A stretch of DNA of 64,000 bases from Blastococcus sp. TF02A-35. GTDB lineage: Bacteria; Actinomycetota; Actinomycetes; Mycobacteriales; Geodermatophilaceae. This document shows positions 16,751 to 24,419 of this stretch, piece by piece. The stretch spans positions 62,001-126,000 of the forward strand of contig NZ_SPQP01000003.1 of assembly GCF_004571075.1 (NCBI RefSeq), written 5' to 3'. The notes beneath the pieces were generated by a model. That model was given only the letters and a program-made list of their open reading frames with translations, ran no database searches and was not told the DNA's origin. Within the stretch, counting starts at the first letter, position 1, and the number at the start of each line of letters is the position of its first letter. The position numbers were made by a program, and so were the translations under genes.

Positions 16751-16918
16751 GATCGGCAGAATCGCCCGTCCGTCGCACGGCGGCGAGCGAGAACCGGACA
16801 GTCACCCGACCCCCGGGCCGCCGACCATTGTCCAGTCGGCCCGCGTGCTGCTCCCCCTCACCGAGGGCTGGGCGCCGCGGAGCAGCCCGGGGGTTGTCCG
16901 TTCTCCGGGGGAGGTCAG

Positions 16919-17650
16919 GTGCAGCTCGGCGGGCTGCCGATCGAGCGGGACGTCGCCGTGGGCACCTGGGTCTCCGAGGCGGTGGGCCGCGCGCACTGGA
17001 GCACCGTCGGGTCGCTCGTGCCGCCGGTCTTCCCCGCCTACGCGCGGGTGCTGCACCCCGCCTACCGGTACGACGGCGACCTCGACGTCGAGATCCCCTG
17101 GGCCGCCGTCGCCGAGCTGAACGGCACCACCCCCCACCCGCGCATGCAGTGGCCGGCGGTCACCGGCGGCTGGGAGTACGTCAGCGAGGACAGCCAGCCA
17201 CCCACCTGGGACGGCACCCCGGCCGAGGGGCACCTCCCGTGCACGCTCGCCGAGCGCATGGCCGCCGTCCTGGCGCGCCACACGAGCACGCCGGAGAGCT
17301 GCTGGTTCGGGCGCTGGACCGGCTTCGGCTACGACACCGCCGAGCTGCGCGGCGCGCCCCGCCTGCCGCTGCCCCGCGCGCGGGACGTCGTGCTGGTCCG
17401 CGGCCGCGTCGACGACGCCGTCCGCAACCTGGCCCCCGAGCCGTCGGAGCAGAGCGCCAACCTGTGGTGGCCGGCCGACCGCGCCTGGCTCGTGGCGACC
17501 GACATCGACCTCATGAGCACCTACGTCGGCGCCAGCCGGGCCTGCGTCGCCGAGCTGATGGCCACCCCTGGCCTGGAGGTCGTCCCCGCCGACCCCGGTG
17601 ACCGGGTCGGCCACGGCGACGACCCGCTCAACCCGGTCCCGCCGCGCTAG
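16919..17650 (+). CDS. hypothetical protein, 243 aa
   Basis: I do not recognise this protein. It is soluble, rich in Trp and Pro, without signal peptide or membrane segment. Recurrent aromatic clusters include PPVFPAYARVLHPAYRY, VTGGWEYVSEDSQPPTWDG, CWFGRWTGFGYD and SANLWWPADRAWLVATDID. The gene has a good GGGGGAGG site four nt before GTG 16919 and typical high-GC codon use, so it is almost certainly expressed. It converges with the DUF885 gene across a hairpin. No operon partner gives a functional hint. Confidence 0.8.
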   Translation: MQLGGLPIERDVAVGTWVSEAVGRAHWSTVGSLVPPVFPAYARVLHPAYRYDGDLDVEIPWAAVAELNGTTPHPRMQWPAVTGGWEYVSEDSQPPTWDGTPAEGHLPCTLAERMAAVLARHTSTPESCWFGRWTGFGYDTAELRGAPRLPLPRARDVVLVRGRVDDAVRNLAPEPSEQSANLWWPADRAWLVATDIDLMSTYVGASRACVAELMATPGLEVVPADPGDRVGHGDDPLNPVPPR

Positions 17651-17661
17651 CGGGACCGGGT
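17631..17661. terminator. bidirectional hairpin between convergent genes
   Basis: A 12-bp perfect inverted repeat, 17631-17642 with 17650-17661, enclosing a 7-nt loop. It overlaps the last codons of the 16919 gene and ends just before the stop of the convergent DUF885 gene at 17666. Confidence 0.65.
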
Positions 17662-17665
17662 CGGC

Positions 17666-19363
17666 TCAGAGCGCGGCGAGCTCCGCCTCGAGGTCGTCGA
17701 GACCCAGCGAGCCCTGCGACAGCGCGGCCATGTGCCAGGCCTTGAGGTCGAAGCCGGCCCCCCGCGCGCGCTGCGCGGCCTCCCGCCCGGCCCGCCAGGC
17801 GCGCTCCCCCAGCTTGTAGCTGATCGCCTGCCCCGGCATGCCCAGGTAGCGCACCAGTTCGCTGTCCAGGAAGGCCGGCTCGGCACCGGAGTGCTCGCCC
17901 AGGAAGGCCCGCGCCAGCTCGGGGGTCCACGGCCGGCCGCGGTGCTCGGCCAGCACGCCCTCGGCGTCGTCGGGGACCGGCAGCTCCAGGTGCATGCCGA
18001 TGTCGATGACGACGCGCACCGAGCGCAGCTGCTGGGCGTCGAGGAAGCCCAGCCGCTCACCGGGGTCGGTGAAGTAGCCCAGCTCGTCCATGAGCCGCTC
18101 GGCGTAGAGCGCCCAGCCCTCCACGTTCGCGCCGACCGACCCCACCGACGTCTGGTAGGTCGAGAGCTCGCCGGAGACCAGCGCCCACTGGGCCAGCTGC
18201 AGGTGGTGGCCCGGGACGCCCTCGTGGTACCAGATCGAGACCAGGTCCCAGAGCGGGAAGCGGGTGCGGCCGAGGGTCGGCAGCCAGGTGCGCCCGGGCC
18301 GGGAGAAGTCCTGCGCCGGGCGGGTGTAGTACGGCGCCGCCGCGCTGCCGGGCGGCGCGATCATCGCCTCGACCTGCTTCACCGGCTCGGCGAGGTCGAA
18401 GTGCGTGCCGTCCAGCGCGGCGATGGCATCGTCCATCATCTGCTGGAGCCGCTCGCGGATGGCCTCCTCGCCCTCGACCGCCGGGCCGTTGGCGCCCAGC
18501 CAGCGCATGGCCTCCATGGGGGTCGCCCCGGGCAGCACCCGCTCCGCCTCGGCCCGCTGCTCGGCCAGGATCCGCCGGTGCTCGGCCCAGCCCCAGGCGT
18601 AGGCCTCCTCCAGGCCGCGGCCGGCACCGAGGTCCGACCCGGTCCACCGTCGCGCGGCCACGGCGTAGCGCTCCCGGCCGACGGCGTCCGGGGTGCCCTC
18701 GGCCATCGGCGCGTACTCGTCGCGCAGGAAGTCGCGGATGTCGGCGACGGCGGCGTCGGCGGCGCGGGCGGCGGCGTCCAGCTCCGCGCGCAGGGCCTCG
18801 GGACCAGGGGCGACGAACCCGGCGAAGTAGGGGCCGGCCAGCCACTCGTCGAGCTGGGCGACGACGGTGCGCACCTGGCGGGGTGCGACCAGCAGGCCGC
18901 GCCGGCCGCCTTCGGCGAGGGTCTCCCGGTAGCCGCGGTAGGCCTCCGGCACCCGCGCCAGCCGGCGCGCGAGGACGGACCAGTCCTCCTCGGTGGCCGC
19001 CGGCATCATCGAGAACACCTGGCGCATCGAGTGGATCGGCGTGAAGAGGTTGTTCAGCGACCGGAACCCCTCGCCCGCCTCGTGACCGGCGAGCTCGGCC
19101 TCCAGCCGCTCGCGCAGCAGGCGGGCGCAGCGGCGCTCCACGGGGTCGTCGTCCAGCGACGGGTCGGCGGCGAGCACCCGGTCGAGCTCGGCCAGCGTCC
19201 GCCGGGCCAGCTCGGCCTCGGCCTCCAGCCCCGCGGGGCTGGTGTCGGGCAGCCGGTCCTCGCGCGGTCGCGTGCCCAGCGCGGTCCCGAGCGTGGGGTC
19301 CAGCTCGGTGGCGTCCTCGACGTAGCGGTCCGCGACCTCCCGCGGGGTGCGTGCGGCGCTCAC
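17666..19363 (-). CDS. DUF885 family protein (putative metallopeptidase)
   Basis: 565-aa protein of the DUF885 family, thought to be zinc-dependent peptidases. The probable metal site is YHEGVPGHHLQLAQW near residue 378 (HExxxxHH pattern), with ANVEGWALYAERLMDELG downstream supplying a further acidic ligand. No signal peptide is visible, so it should act in the cytoplasm. GTG 19363 overlaps the stop of the nitrobindin-fold gene (GTGA), indicating an operon with it. Substrate unknown; members of this family are often annotated only by domain. Confidence 0.85.
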   Translation of the reverse strand: MSAARTPREVADRYVEDATELDPTLGTALGTRPREDRLPDTSPAGLEAEAELARRTLAELDRVLAADPSLDDDPVERRCARLLRERLEAELAGHEAGEGFRSLNNLFTPIHSMRQVFSMMPAATEEDWSVLARRLARVPEAYRGYRETLAEGGRRGLLVAPRQVRTVVAQLDEWLAGPYFAGFVAPGPEALRAELDAAARAADAAVADIRDFLRDEYAPMAEGTPDAVGRERYAVAARRWTGSDLGAGRGLEEAYAWGWAEHRRILAEQRAEAERVLPGATPMEAMRWLGANGPAVEGEEAIRERLQQMMDDAIAALDGTHFDLAEPVKQVEAMIAPPGSAAAPYYTRPAQDFSRPGRTWLPTLGRTRFPLWDLVSIWYHEGVPGHHLQLAQWALVSGELSTYQTSVGSVGANVEGWALYAERLMDELGYFTDPGERLGFLDAQQLRSVRVVIDIGMHLELPVPDDAEGVLAEHRGRPWTPELARAFLGEHSGAEPAFLDSELVRYLGMPGQAISYKLGERAWRAGREAAQRARGAGFDLKAWHMAALSQGSLGLDDLEAELAAL

Positions 19364-19893
19364 CGGAGCCGCTCCAGGCGGGCCGACATCGTCGGGCGCA
19401 GCTCGCCCTCGCCGACCGCCCGGTCGATGGCGTACATCAGGGCGCCCTCGACGATGCCGTACAGCCGCACCGAGCGGCTGACCTCCGGGGCGTCGGGCGT
19501 CCGCGCGACGACGTCGCTGGTCAGCTCCCAGCTCGTCGTCGTCCGGGCGGTGCCGACGTAGATCTCGACCAGCCCGTCGGGCCCGACGACCAGCAGCTCG
19601 ACGTCGTCCTCCCCGACCGGTCGCCAGAAGCCGGACTCGCGGACGTCGGGGCCCATGATCTTCCCGTCGTCGGTGAGCCGCCAGGTCCGGGACTCGTAGG
19701 CGAGGAAGCCGCGCCCGTCGTGCGCGAACCGCACCCACTGCCCGAACCGGTGGTCGCCCCCGGTGCCGGCCGCCTGCCCCTCGCCGTGCCACTCGCCCAG
19801 CAGCGGCAGGACCGACAGCAGCTCCGGCGCGACCTCCGGGCCGCTGCGGACGTCGGCGGTGTCGGGGACCGGGAGCTCGGTCTCCCCGCTCAT
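19360..19893 (-). CDS. nitrobindin/FABP-fold protein (DUF1794) lacking the usual heme histidine
   Basis: 177-aa beta-barrel protein. The family motif GxWxGxG is present as LLGEWHGEG, followed by strands including RFAHDGRGFLAYESRTW and GLVEIYVGTA. Canonical nitrobindins bind ferric heme through a His close to the C-terminus, isomerise peroxynitrite and bind NO. At the corresponding end (ELRPTMSARLERLR) no His is found here, so heme binding is doubtful. ATG 19893 overlaps the stop of the small membrane gene (ATGA); the stop overlaps the DUF885 gene. The three form a coupled operon. Confidence 0.8.
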   Translation of the reverse strand: MSGETELPVPDTADVRSGPEVAPELLSVLPLLGEWHGEGQAAGTGGDHRFGQWVRFAHDGRGFLAYESRTWRLTDDGKIMGPDVRESGFWRPVGEDDVELLVVGPDGLVEIYVGTARTTTSWELTSDVVARTPDAPEVSRSVRLYGIVEGALMYAIDRAVGEGELRPTMSARLERLR

Positions 19894-19994
19894 CGCCGCG
19901 CCGCCTTCGGGCGCCGGGACAGCCGGACGGCGCCGTAGCCGAAGCCCAGCGCCGTGCCGGCGGCCAGGATGACCAGGACCCAGGCAGAAACCAT
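19890..19994 (-). CDS. 34-aa single-pass membrane protein
   Basis: Very small protein with one hydrophobic helix, WVLVILAAGTALGFGYGAV, then a basic cytoplasmic tail RLSRRPKAARR. ATG 19994 opens the frame; its stop overlaps the start of the nitrobindin-fold gene as ATGA, which supports that it is translated. It is the first gene of a three-gene operon and is divergent from the PAS/PP2C phosphatase. Function unknown. Confidence 0.6.
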   Translation of the reverse strand: MVSAWVLVILAAGTALGFGYGAVRLSRRPKAARR

Positions 19995-20065
19995 GGGAAC
20001 CACCGTAGTGACGGCCCGGTCCGCCGGCCGCACGGCGGTGGACCGGGCGGTGCCGCGACCCGGTC

Positions 20066-20093
20066 GGGAACGTTCCTGGTGGCTCGGGGCGTT
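20066..20093 (+). promoter_or_regulatory. possible ECF-sigma promoter for the PAS/PP2C gene
   Basis: GGGAAC at 20066-20071 and CGTT at 20090-20093 are separated by 18 nt, resembling promoters read by SigE/SigH/SigR-type factors. GGAACGTTCC at 20067-20076 is also a perfect 10-bp palindrome, so a regulator site is an alternative reading. Confidence 0.4.
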
Positions 20094-20145
20094 GTGGGGC
20101 AGGCTTGGACGACCCAGGACGCGAGCGCGAGGAGCAGTCATCGAG

Positions 20146-21906
20146 ATGGCCGAGGCCGGCCCCGGCGGAACGGTGCCGACCACGGAGAGCGAAGCGCTGC
20201 CCGGGACCCCGTCCTGGTACTCCGTGCTGCACGACTCCGCCTTCATGTTCGCCTCCGTCTGCGACCTGCGAGGGCGGCTGCTGACCAGCAACCTGCTCGC
20301 CGTCGAGGGGTGCGGGTTCGACCGGTACGAGCAGCTGGGCAGGCCGTTCTGGGACACCGGCTGGTGGGCCGGCAGCACCGCGGTCCAGGAGCAGGTGCGG
20401 CGCTGGGTGCACGCCGTCGCCACCGGAGGCGAGCCGGTGCGCGCCGTCACCCGGTACTTCCTCGCCGACGGCACGGAGCGCGCCGCCGACTTCACCCTGC
20501 AGCTGGTGCGGGAGGGCGAGAACCCCCAGTACCTCCTGGCCACCGGCATGGACATCACCGACCGGCTGGAGGCCGAGCGCACCGTCGCCGAGGCCCGGGC
20601 CGCCGGCGCCGAGGCCTCGACGCTTCGCCAGGTCGCGGCCAGCCGCGCCCGAGACCTGGAGTCGCTGCGGGAGACCGAGGCCAAGCTGACCCGGGCCCTG
20701 GCGATCAGCGACCGCGTCCTGGCCAACGTCGCCGACGGCATCTACGGCCTCGACGCCGAGGGCCGCGTCGAGTTCGTCAACCCGGCGGCACAGCGCATGA
20801 CCGGCTACTCCGCCGAGGAGCAGCTGGACCGCGACCAGCACTCGCTGATCCACGGGCACCGGCGGGACGGCTCCCCGTACCCGCGGGAGGAGTGCCCCGT
20901 CTGGCGGGCGCTGCGCAGCGGGCGCACGGTCGTCGCCGAGGACGAGACCTTCTGGCGCCGCGACGGCTCCGCCATGCCGGTCGAGATGATCGTGGTCCCC
21001 ACCGTCGAGGACGGCGTGCAGACCGGCGTCGTCGTCTCCTTCCGCGACCTCACCGAGCGGGTGGCCGCGAAGCAGCAGGCGGCCGAGCTCGAGGCCCTCG
21101 CCCTCCGGGCGGCGAGCGACCGCGCCCTGTCCGACCGGCTGCAGCAGTCGCTGCTCACGCCGCCGCCGGAGCCCGACCACCTGCAGATCGCGGTCCGCTA
21201 CCGCCCGGCGGCGCACGAGGCGCAGGTCGGCGGCGACTGGTACGACGCGTTCCTCCAGCCCGACGGCGCCACCATGCTCGCCATCGGCGACGTCGTCGGG
21301 CACGACAGCAACGCCGCCGCGGCGATGGGCCAGCTGCGCGGGCTCCTCCGGGCGCTGGCGTACGACTCCGACGACGCGCCGGCCCGGACCCTGACCCGGG
21401 TGGAGCACGCCGCCCAGGGGCTCGCGGTCACGACCCTGGCCACCGGCGTCCTGGCGCGCATCGAGCGCCACCCCGACGTCCCCGCCACGGGCACCCGGCT
21501 CCTGCGGTGGAGCAACGCCGGCCACCCGCCGCCGCTGCTCCTGGCCCCCGACGGCACCGTGACGGAGCTGACCACCCGCCCCGAGCTGATGCTCGGCATC
21601 GACCCGGACGCGCCGCGCAGCGACCACGTCGCGGAGCTGCCGGACCACCACACCCTGCTGCTGTTCACCGACGGGCTGGTCGAGCGCCGCGACATCGACC
21701 TCGACGAGGGGACGAGCCGGCTGCGCGAGGCGCTCGGCGACCTCGGCGACCGGCCGCTGGAGGACCTGCTCGACGAGGTGCTCGCCCGGCTGGTCCCCGA
21801 CGCCGGCGCCGACGACGTCGCCATCGTCGCCGTCCGCCCCTTCCCGGAGGACCGGCCCCGGCCGCCGGAGGCCGGGCCCAACCGGCTCCCTCCCGGCATG
21901 GGCTGA
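20146..21906 (+). CDS. PAS-PAS-PP2C (SpoIIE-type) serine phosphatase
   Basis: 586-aa cytoplasmic signalling phosphatase of the RsbU/SpoIIE class that usually dephosphorylates anti-anti-sigma factors. Residues about 20-140 form a first PAS-like domain ending GMDITDRLEAE. A second PAS at about 180-310 (ADGIYGLDAEGRVEFVNPAA, ending SFRDLTERV) follows a helical linker. The PP2C domain starts near 350: GGDWYDAF, IGDVVGHD, NAGHPPPLLL, FTDGLVERR and ADDVAIVAV carry the metal-binding acids. ATG 20146 has GAGGAG 12 nt upstream. Ligand or redox input via PAS is inference. The RsbW-like kinase at 44.8 kb could belong to the same type of network. Confidence 0.88.
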   Translation: MAEAGPGGTVPTTESEALPGTPSWYSVLHDSAFMFASVCDLRGRLLTSNLLAVEGCGFDRYEQLGRPFWDTGWWAGSTAVQEQVRRWVHAVATGGEPVRAVTRYFLADGTERAADFTLQLVREGENPQYLLATGMDITDRLEAERTVAEARAAGAEASTLRQVAASRARDLESLRETEAKLTRALAISDRVLANVADGIYGLDAEGRVEFVNPAAQRMTGYSAEEQLDRDQHSLIHGHRRDGSPYPREECPVWRALRSGRTVVAEDETFWRRDGSAMPVEMIVVPTVEDGVQTGVVVSFRDLTERVAAKQQAAELEALALRAASDRALSDRLQQSLLTPPPEPDHLQIAVRYRPAAHEAQVGGDWYDAFLQPDGATMLAIGDVVGHDSNAAAAMGQLRGLLRALAYDSDDAPARTLTRVEHAAQGLAVTTLATGVLARIERHPDVPATGTRLLRWSNAGHPPPLLLAPDGTVTELTTRPELMLGIDPDAPRSDHVAELPDHHTLLLFTDGLVERRDIDLDEGTSRLREALGDLGDRPLEDLLDEVLARLVPDAGADDVAIVAVRPFPEDRPRPPEAGPNRLPPGMG

Positions 21907-21914
21907 GAACGCGA

Positions 21915-21950
21915 CAGCGCCCGCCCGGCTGGGGAGCCGGGCGGGCGCTG
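21915..21950. terminator. bidirectional terminator
   Basis: Perfect 16-bp inverted repeat (21915-21930 with 21935-21950) and a GGGG loop, placed between the PP2C gene and the convergent sseC gene. Confidence 0.8.
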
Positions 21951-21972
21951 CCACTGGTACTGGGCGGGGGCC

Positions 21973-22266
21973 TCAGTCGAGGACGACGGTGGTCTCGTTC
22001 AGGCCGACCTCGGCGTCGAGGACGCGCTGCCCCTTGCCGGCCGGGGCCAGCGCGCGGAGCTTCCACGTCCCCGGAGCGGCGAAGAACCGGAACTCACCCT
22101 CGGGGCTGGTGACGACCTCGGCGGTGAACTCGTCGGTGCCGTCCAGCAGCCGGACGTAGGCGCCGGCCACGGGGGCGCCGTCGTGCCAGACCGAGCCCTG
22201 GATGACCGTCTGCGTGCTCAGGTCGATCCCCGCGAGGGAACCGCCCTGCTTCGGGGCTCCGCACAT
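21973..22266 (-). CDS. sseC: DUF1416 protein (SseC-like)
   Basis: 97-aa protein of the DUF1416 family, a predicted beta-sandwich (GSVWHDGAPVAGAYVRLLDG, EFRFFAAPGTWKLRAL). In M. tuberculosis sseC1/sseC2 follow the thiosulfate sulfurtransferase genes cysA3/cysA2, exactly as here: its start lies just 6 nt from the rhodanese stop. A Cys at position 2 (MCGAPKQGG) is conserved in the family and could carry sulfur. The precise role is unknown, with sulfur relay or rhodanese partner the usual guess. Confidence 0.85.
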   Translation of the reverse strand: MCGAPKQGGSLAGIDLSTQTVIQGSVWHDGAPVAGAYVRLLDGTDEFTAEVVTSPEGEFRFFAAPGTWKLRALAPAGKGQRVLDAEVGLNETTVVLD

Positions 22267-22272
22267 GTCAGC

Positions 22273-23100
22273 TCACTTCTCGATCGGGACGCCGACCAGG
22301 GAGCCGTACTCCACCCAGCTGCCGTCGTAGTTCTTGACGTCGGTCTTGCCGAGCAGCTCGCGCAGCACGAACCAGGTGTGGCTCGAGCGCTCGCCGATGC
22401 GGCAGTAGGCGATGGTCGGGCGGCTGTCGTCGAAGCCCTGCTCGGCGTAGAGCTTGGCCAGCTCCTCGTCGCTCTTGAAGGTGCCGTCCTCGTTGGCCGC
22501 CTTGCTCCACGGGATGTTGATCGCCGTGGGCACGTGGCCGGCCCGCTGCGACTGCTCCTGGGGCAGGTGCGCCGGGGCGAGGATCTTGCCGGAGAACTCG
22601 TCGGGCGAACGCACGTCGACGAGGTTCTTGCTGCCGATGGAGGCCACGACCTCGTCGCGGAACGCACGGATCGACAGGTCGGGCTCGGAGGCCTGGTACT
22701 GGGTGGCCGGGCGCTCGACGGCATCCTTCGACAGCGGGCGCCCGTCGAGCTCCCACTTCTTGCGGCCGCCGTCCATCAGCTTGACGTCGCGGTGGCCGTA
22801 GATCTTGAAGTACCAGTACGCGTAGGCGGCGAACCAGTTGTTGTTGCCGCCGTAGAGGACGACGGTGTCGTCGTTGCTGACGCCCTTGGACGACAGCAGC
22901 GCCTCGAAGGCGGTCTTGTCGAGGTAGTCACGGCGCAGCGGGTCCTGGAGGTCCTTCTTCCAGTCCAGCTTCACCGCGCCCTCGATGTGGCCGCCGTCGT
23001 AGGCGCTGGCGTCCTCGTCGACCTCGACGAAGACGATGCCGGGCTGGCCCAGGTGCTCCTGGACCCAGTCCACGTTGACGAGCACGTCGTTGCGGCTCAT
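22273..23100 (-). CDS. thiosulfate sulfurtransferase (rhodanese)
   Basis: 275-aa two-domain rhodanese, homologue of mycobacterial CysA2/CysA3. It transfers sulfane sulfur from thiosulfate to cyanide or, in vivo, to protein acceptors. The inactive N-terminal domain spans about residues 5-130 (GHIEGAVKLDW). The catalytic domain holds LVDVRSPDEF and the active-site loop CRIGERSSHTWF with the persulfide Cys. It starts at ATG 23100 with GGAGG upstream. A cysteine-rich leader peptide precedes it, so transcription is likely reduced when cysteine is plentiful. It forms an operon with sseC. Confidence 0.93.
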   Translation of the reverse strand: MSRNDVLVNVDWVQEHLGQPGIVFVEVDEDASAYDGGHIEGAVKLDWKKDLQDPLRRDYLDKTAFEALLSSKGVSNDDTVVLYGGNNNWFAAYAYWYFKIYGHRDVKLMDGGRKKWELDGRPLSKDAVERPATQYQASEPDLSIRAFRDEVVASIGSKNLVDVRSPDEFSGKILAPAHLPQEQSQRAGHVPTAINIPWSKAANEDGTFKSDEELAKLYAEQGFDDSRPTIAYCRIGERSSHTWFVLRELLGKTDVKNYDGSWVEYGSLVGVPIEK

Positions 23101-23245
23101 AGGGGTGTTCCTCCGGATGTCGGTGTGCGGTCGGTCGGTTCGGCGGTGCGAGAAGAGGACGCGGATCGCTCGAGCGCGGGACTCACGGGAGAAAGGGGCC
23201 TTCCCGGCGGCGCGGAGAGCGCGTCCGGACGGCGCTGTGCCGCCC

Positions 23246-23320
23246 TCAGAGGGCGGGACACAGGCAGCTGCCGACGCGGCACAGGTCGACTGTGCGGCGC
23301 GAGGTCAGCAGGATGCCCAC
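23246..23320 (-). CDS. cysteine-rich leader peptide upstream of the rhodanese gene
   Basis: 24-codon frame starting at GTG 23320 and encoding VGILLTSRRTVDLCRVGSCLCPAL. The VDLCRVGSCLC segment matches the actinobacterial leader-peptide type found before sulfur-assimilation genes, in which ribosome stalling at Cys codons senses cysteine supply. A TACCCT hexamer (23327-23322 region, minus strand) ends about six nt before the GTG, so the transcript is probably leaderless, as for mycobacterial polycysteine leaders. About 145 nt separate it from the rhodanese start, room for an attenuator. Confidence 0.75.
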   Translation of the reverse strand: MGILLTSRRTVDLCRVGSCLCPAL

Positions 23321-23337
23321 GGCGCGAGGGTAGCGGA

Positions 23338-23709
23338 TCACGACACGCCGCCGGTCCGGGCGTCCACCAGGGCCGCCAGGTCGGCGAGGGCCGGGGCGCC
23401 GGACATGCGCCGGACCACCGTCCCCGACCGGTCCAGGAAGAAGAGCGTCGGCGTGACGCGCACGTCGAGCTCCCGCACCTCCGCCAGGTGGCTCTCCGCG
23501 TCCACGTGGACCGTCGCGAGCCCGGGGCGCGTCGCCTGCAGCTGCCGCAGCCGCGCGGTGGTCGCCCGGCAGGGGCCGCAGAAGGCCGTGGAGAACTGGA
23601 CGACGGTCAGCTCGGCGTCGCCCGCGCGCACCCCCAGCCGCTCGAACACCGCGGAGGTCTGCAGCTCGCCCTCCTGCCGCGTCGCCGTGGTCCCGGTCAC
23701 CCACGGCAC
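23338..23709 (-). CDS. thioredoxin-family protein (ThiX-like)
   Basis: 123-aa thioredoxin fold with the active-site CGPC in FSTAFCGPCRATTARLRQL and the cis-Pro segment VRVTPTLFFLDRSG. It is probably a cytoplasmic disulfide reductase or sulfur-handling partner. M. tuberculosis thiX (Rv0816c) occupies the same place between the rhodanese gene cysA2 and lmeA (Rv0817c). The N-terminal 20 residues precede the fold; GTG 23709 is the assumed start and GTG 23700 is an alternative. A 20-nt gap separates lmeA's stop from this start. Confidence 0.82.
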   Translation of the reverse strand: MPWVTGTTATRQEGELQTSAVFERLGVRAGDAELTVVQFSTAFCGPCRATTARLRQLQATRPGLATVHVDAESHLAEVRELDVRVTPTLFFLDRSGTVVRRMSGAPALADLAALVDARTGGVS

Positions 23710-23729
23710 AACCGGCGGCAGCGGGCGGG

Positions 23730-24419
23730 CTATTCCGCCGCCAGCACCGTGTCGCGCGCCTCGACCCGCACCTCGACCCCGTCGTCGGCTGGCGAGACGC
23801 CGGTCAGCCGCAGGCCGAAGGGCAGCTCGACGGGGTAGCGCAGGTCCAGCAGGTCGCTGGCCCGCTCGACGAGGAAGCCCGGCACGTCGACCCCGGCGCC
23901 GGAGGCCCGCTCCACGTCGACGACGAGCACGTCGCCGTCCAGGCCGACCGTGCCCACCGCCGTGAGCGGGAGCGTGACCCCGAAGACCTCGACGGTCCGG
24001 GTGATCCGCAGCCCGTCGCCCTCGCGGCGCAGCGTCGTGTCCCCGCCCAGCTCCTGCGCGAGCAGCTCGTAGGACAGCGTGGCCGTCCCGTCGATGCTGT
24101 CGACCGGCACCTCGCGCACCTCGCCGCTGACGACGGAGGACAGCGGCAGCCGCACGCCGCGCAGGACGACGTCGGCCGTCGTGCCCTCCGGGCGGCCGAG
24201 CTGCTCGGCGGTCAGGGAGATCCGCACGTCCCGGTACCGGCCGCCGAACGCCTGGCTGAGGAACGGGAAGCCGCGGATCTCGACCTCCGGCCGCCCGGGC
24301 AGGTCGCCCTGGGCGGCGATCTGCCGGGCGACCTGGCCCTCGGCGACGCCCACCGCCACCCGGTCGAGCAGCACCCCCAGCCCGACGAGGAGGACCAGCA
24401 GGACGACGAGGGCCCTCAC
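23730..24419 (-). CDS. lmeA: LmeA-like phospholipid-binding protein (DUF2993)
   Basis: 229-aa exported protein. An N-terminal hydrophobic segment (ALVVLLVLLVGLGVLLD) acts as signal anchor or signal peptide, followed by a DUF2993 domain. The mycobacterial homologue LmeA (Rv0817c) is a periplasmic phospholipid-binding protein needed for maturation of lipomannan and lipoarabinomannan. Recognisable parts are EIRGFPFLSQAFGGRYRDV and PFGLRLTGV. GTG 24419 overlaps the stop of the upstream membrane-protein gene (GTGA). In this organism the acceptor may be another envelope glycolipid. Confidence 0.85.
   Translation of the reverse strand: MRALVVLLVLLVGLGVLLDRVAVGVAEGQVARQIAAQGDLPGRPEVEIRGFPFLSQAFGGRYRDVRISLTAEQLGRPEGTTADVVLRGVRLPLSSVVSGEVREVPVDSIDGTATLSYELLAQELGGDTTLRREGDGLRITRTVEVFGVTLPLTAVGTVGLDGDVLVVDVERASGAGVDVPGFLVERASDLLDLRYPVELPFGLRLTGVSPADDGVEVRVEARDTVLAAE

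Larger units (their letters stand above)
16599..16918. other. 320-nt gap between nhaA and the next large gene
   Basis: This stretch holds a promoter (TTGCAG 16608-16613, 18-nt spacer, TACCTT 16632-16637), a purine-rich GAGAGAGGAGG site, a possible 16-codon gene at 16658-16708, a 7-bp GC hairpin at 16731-16750, and then about 150 nt in which I see nothing beyond the ribosome binding site of the 16919 gene. Confidence 0.5.
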
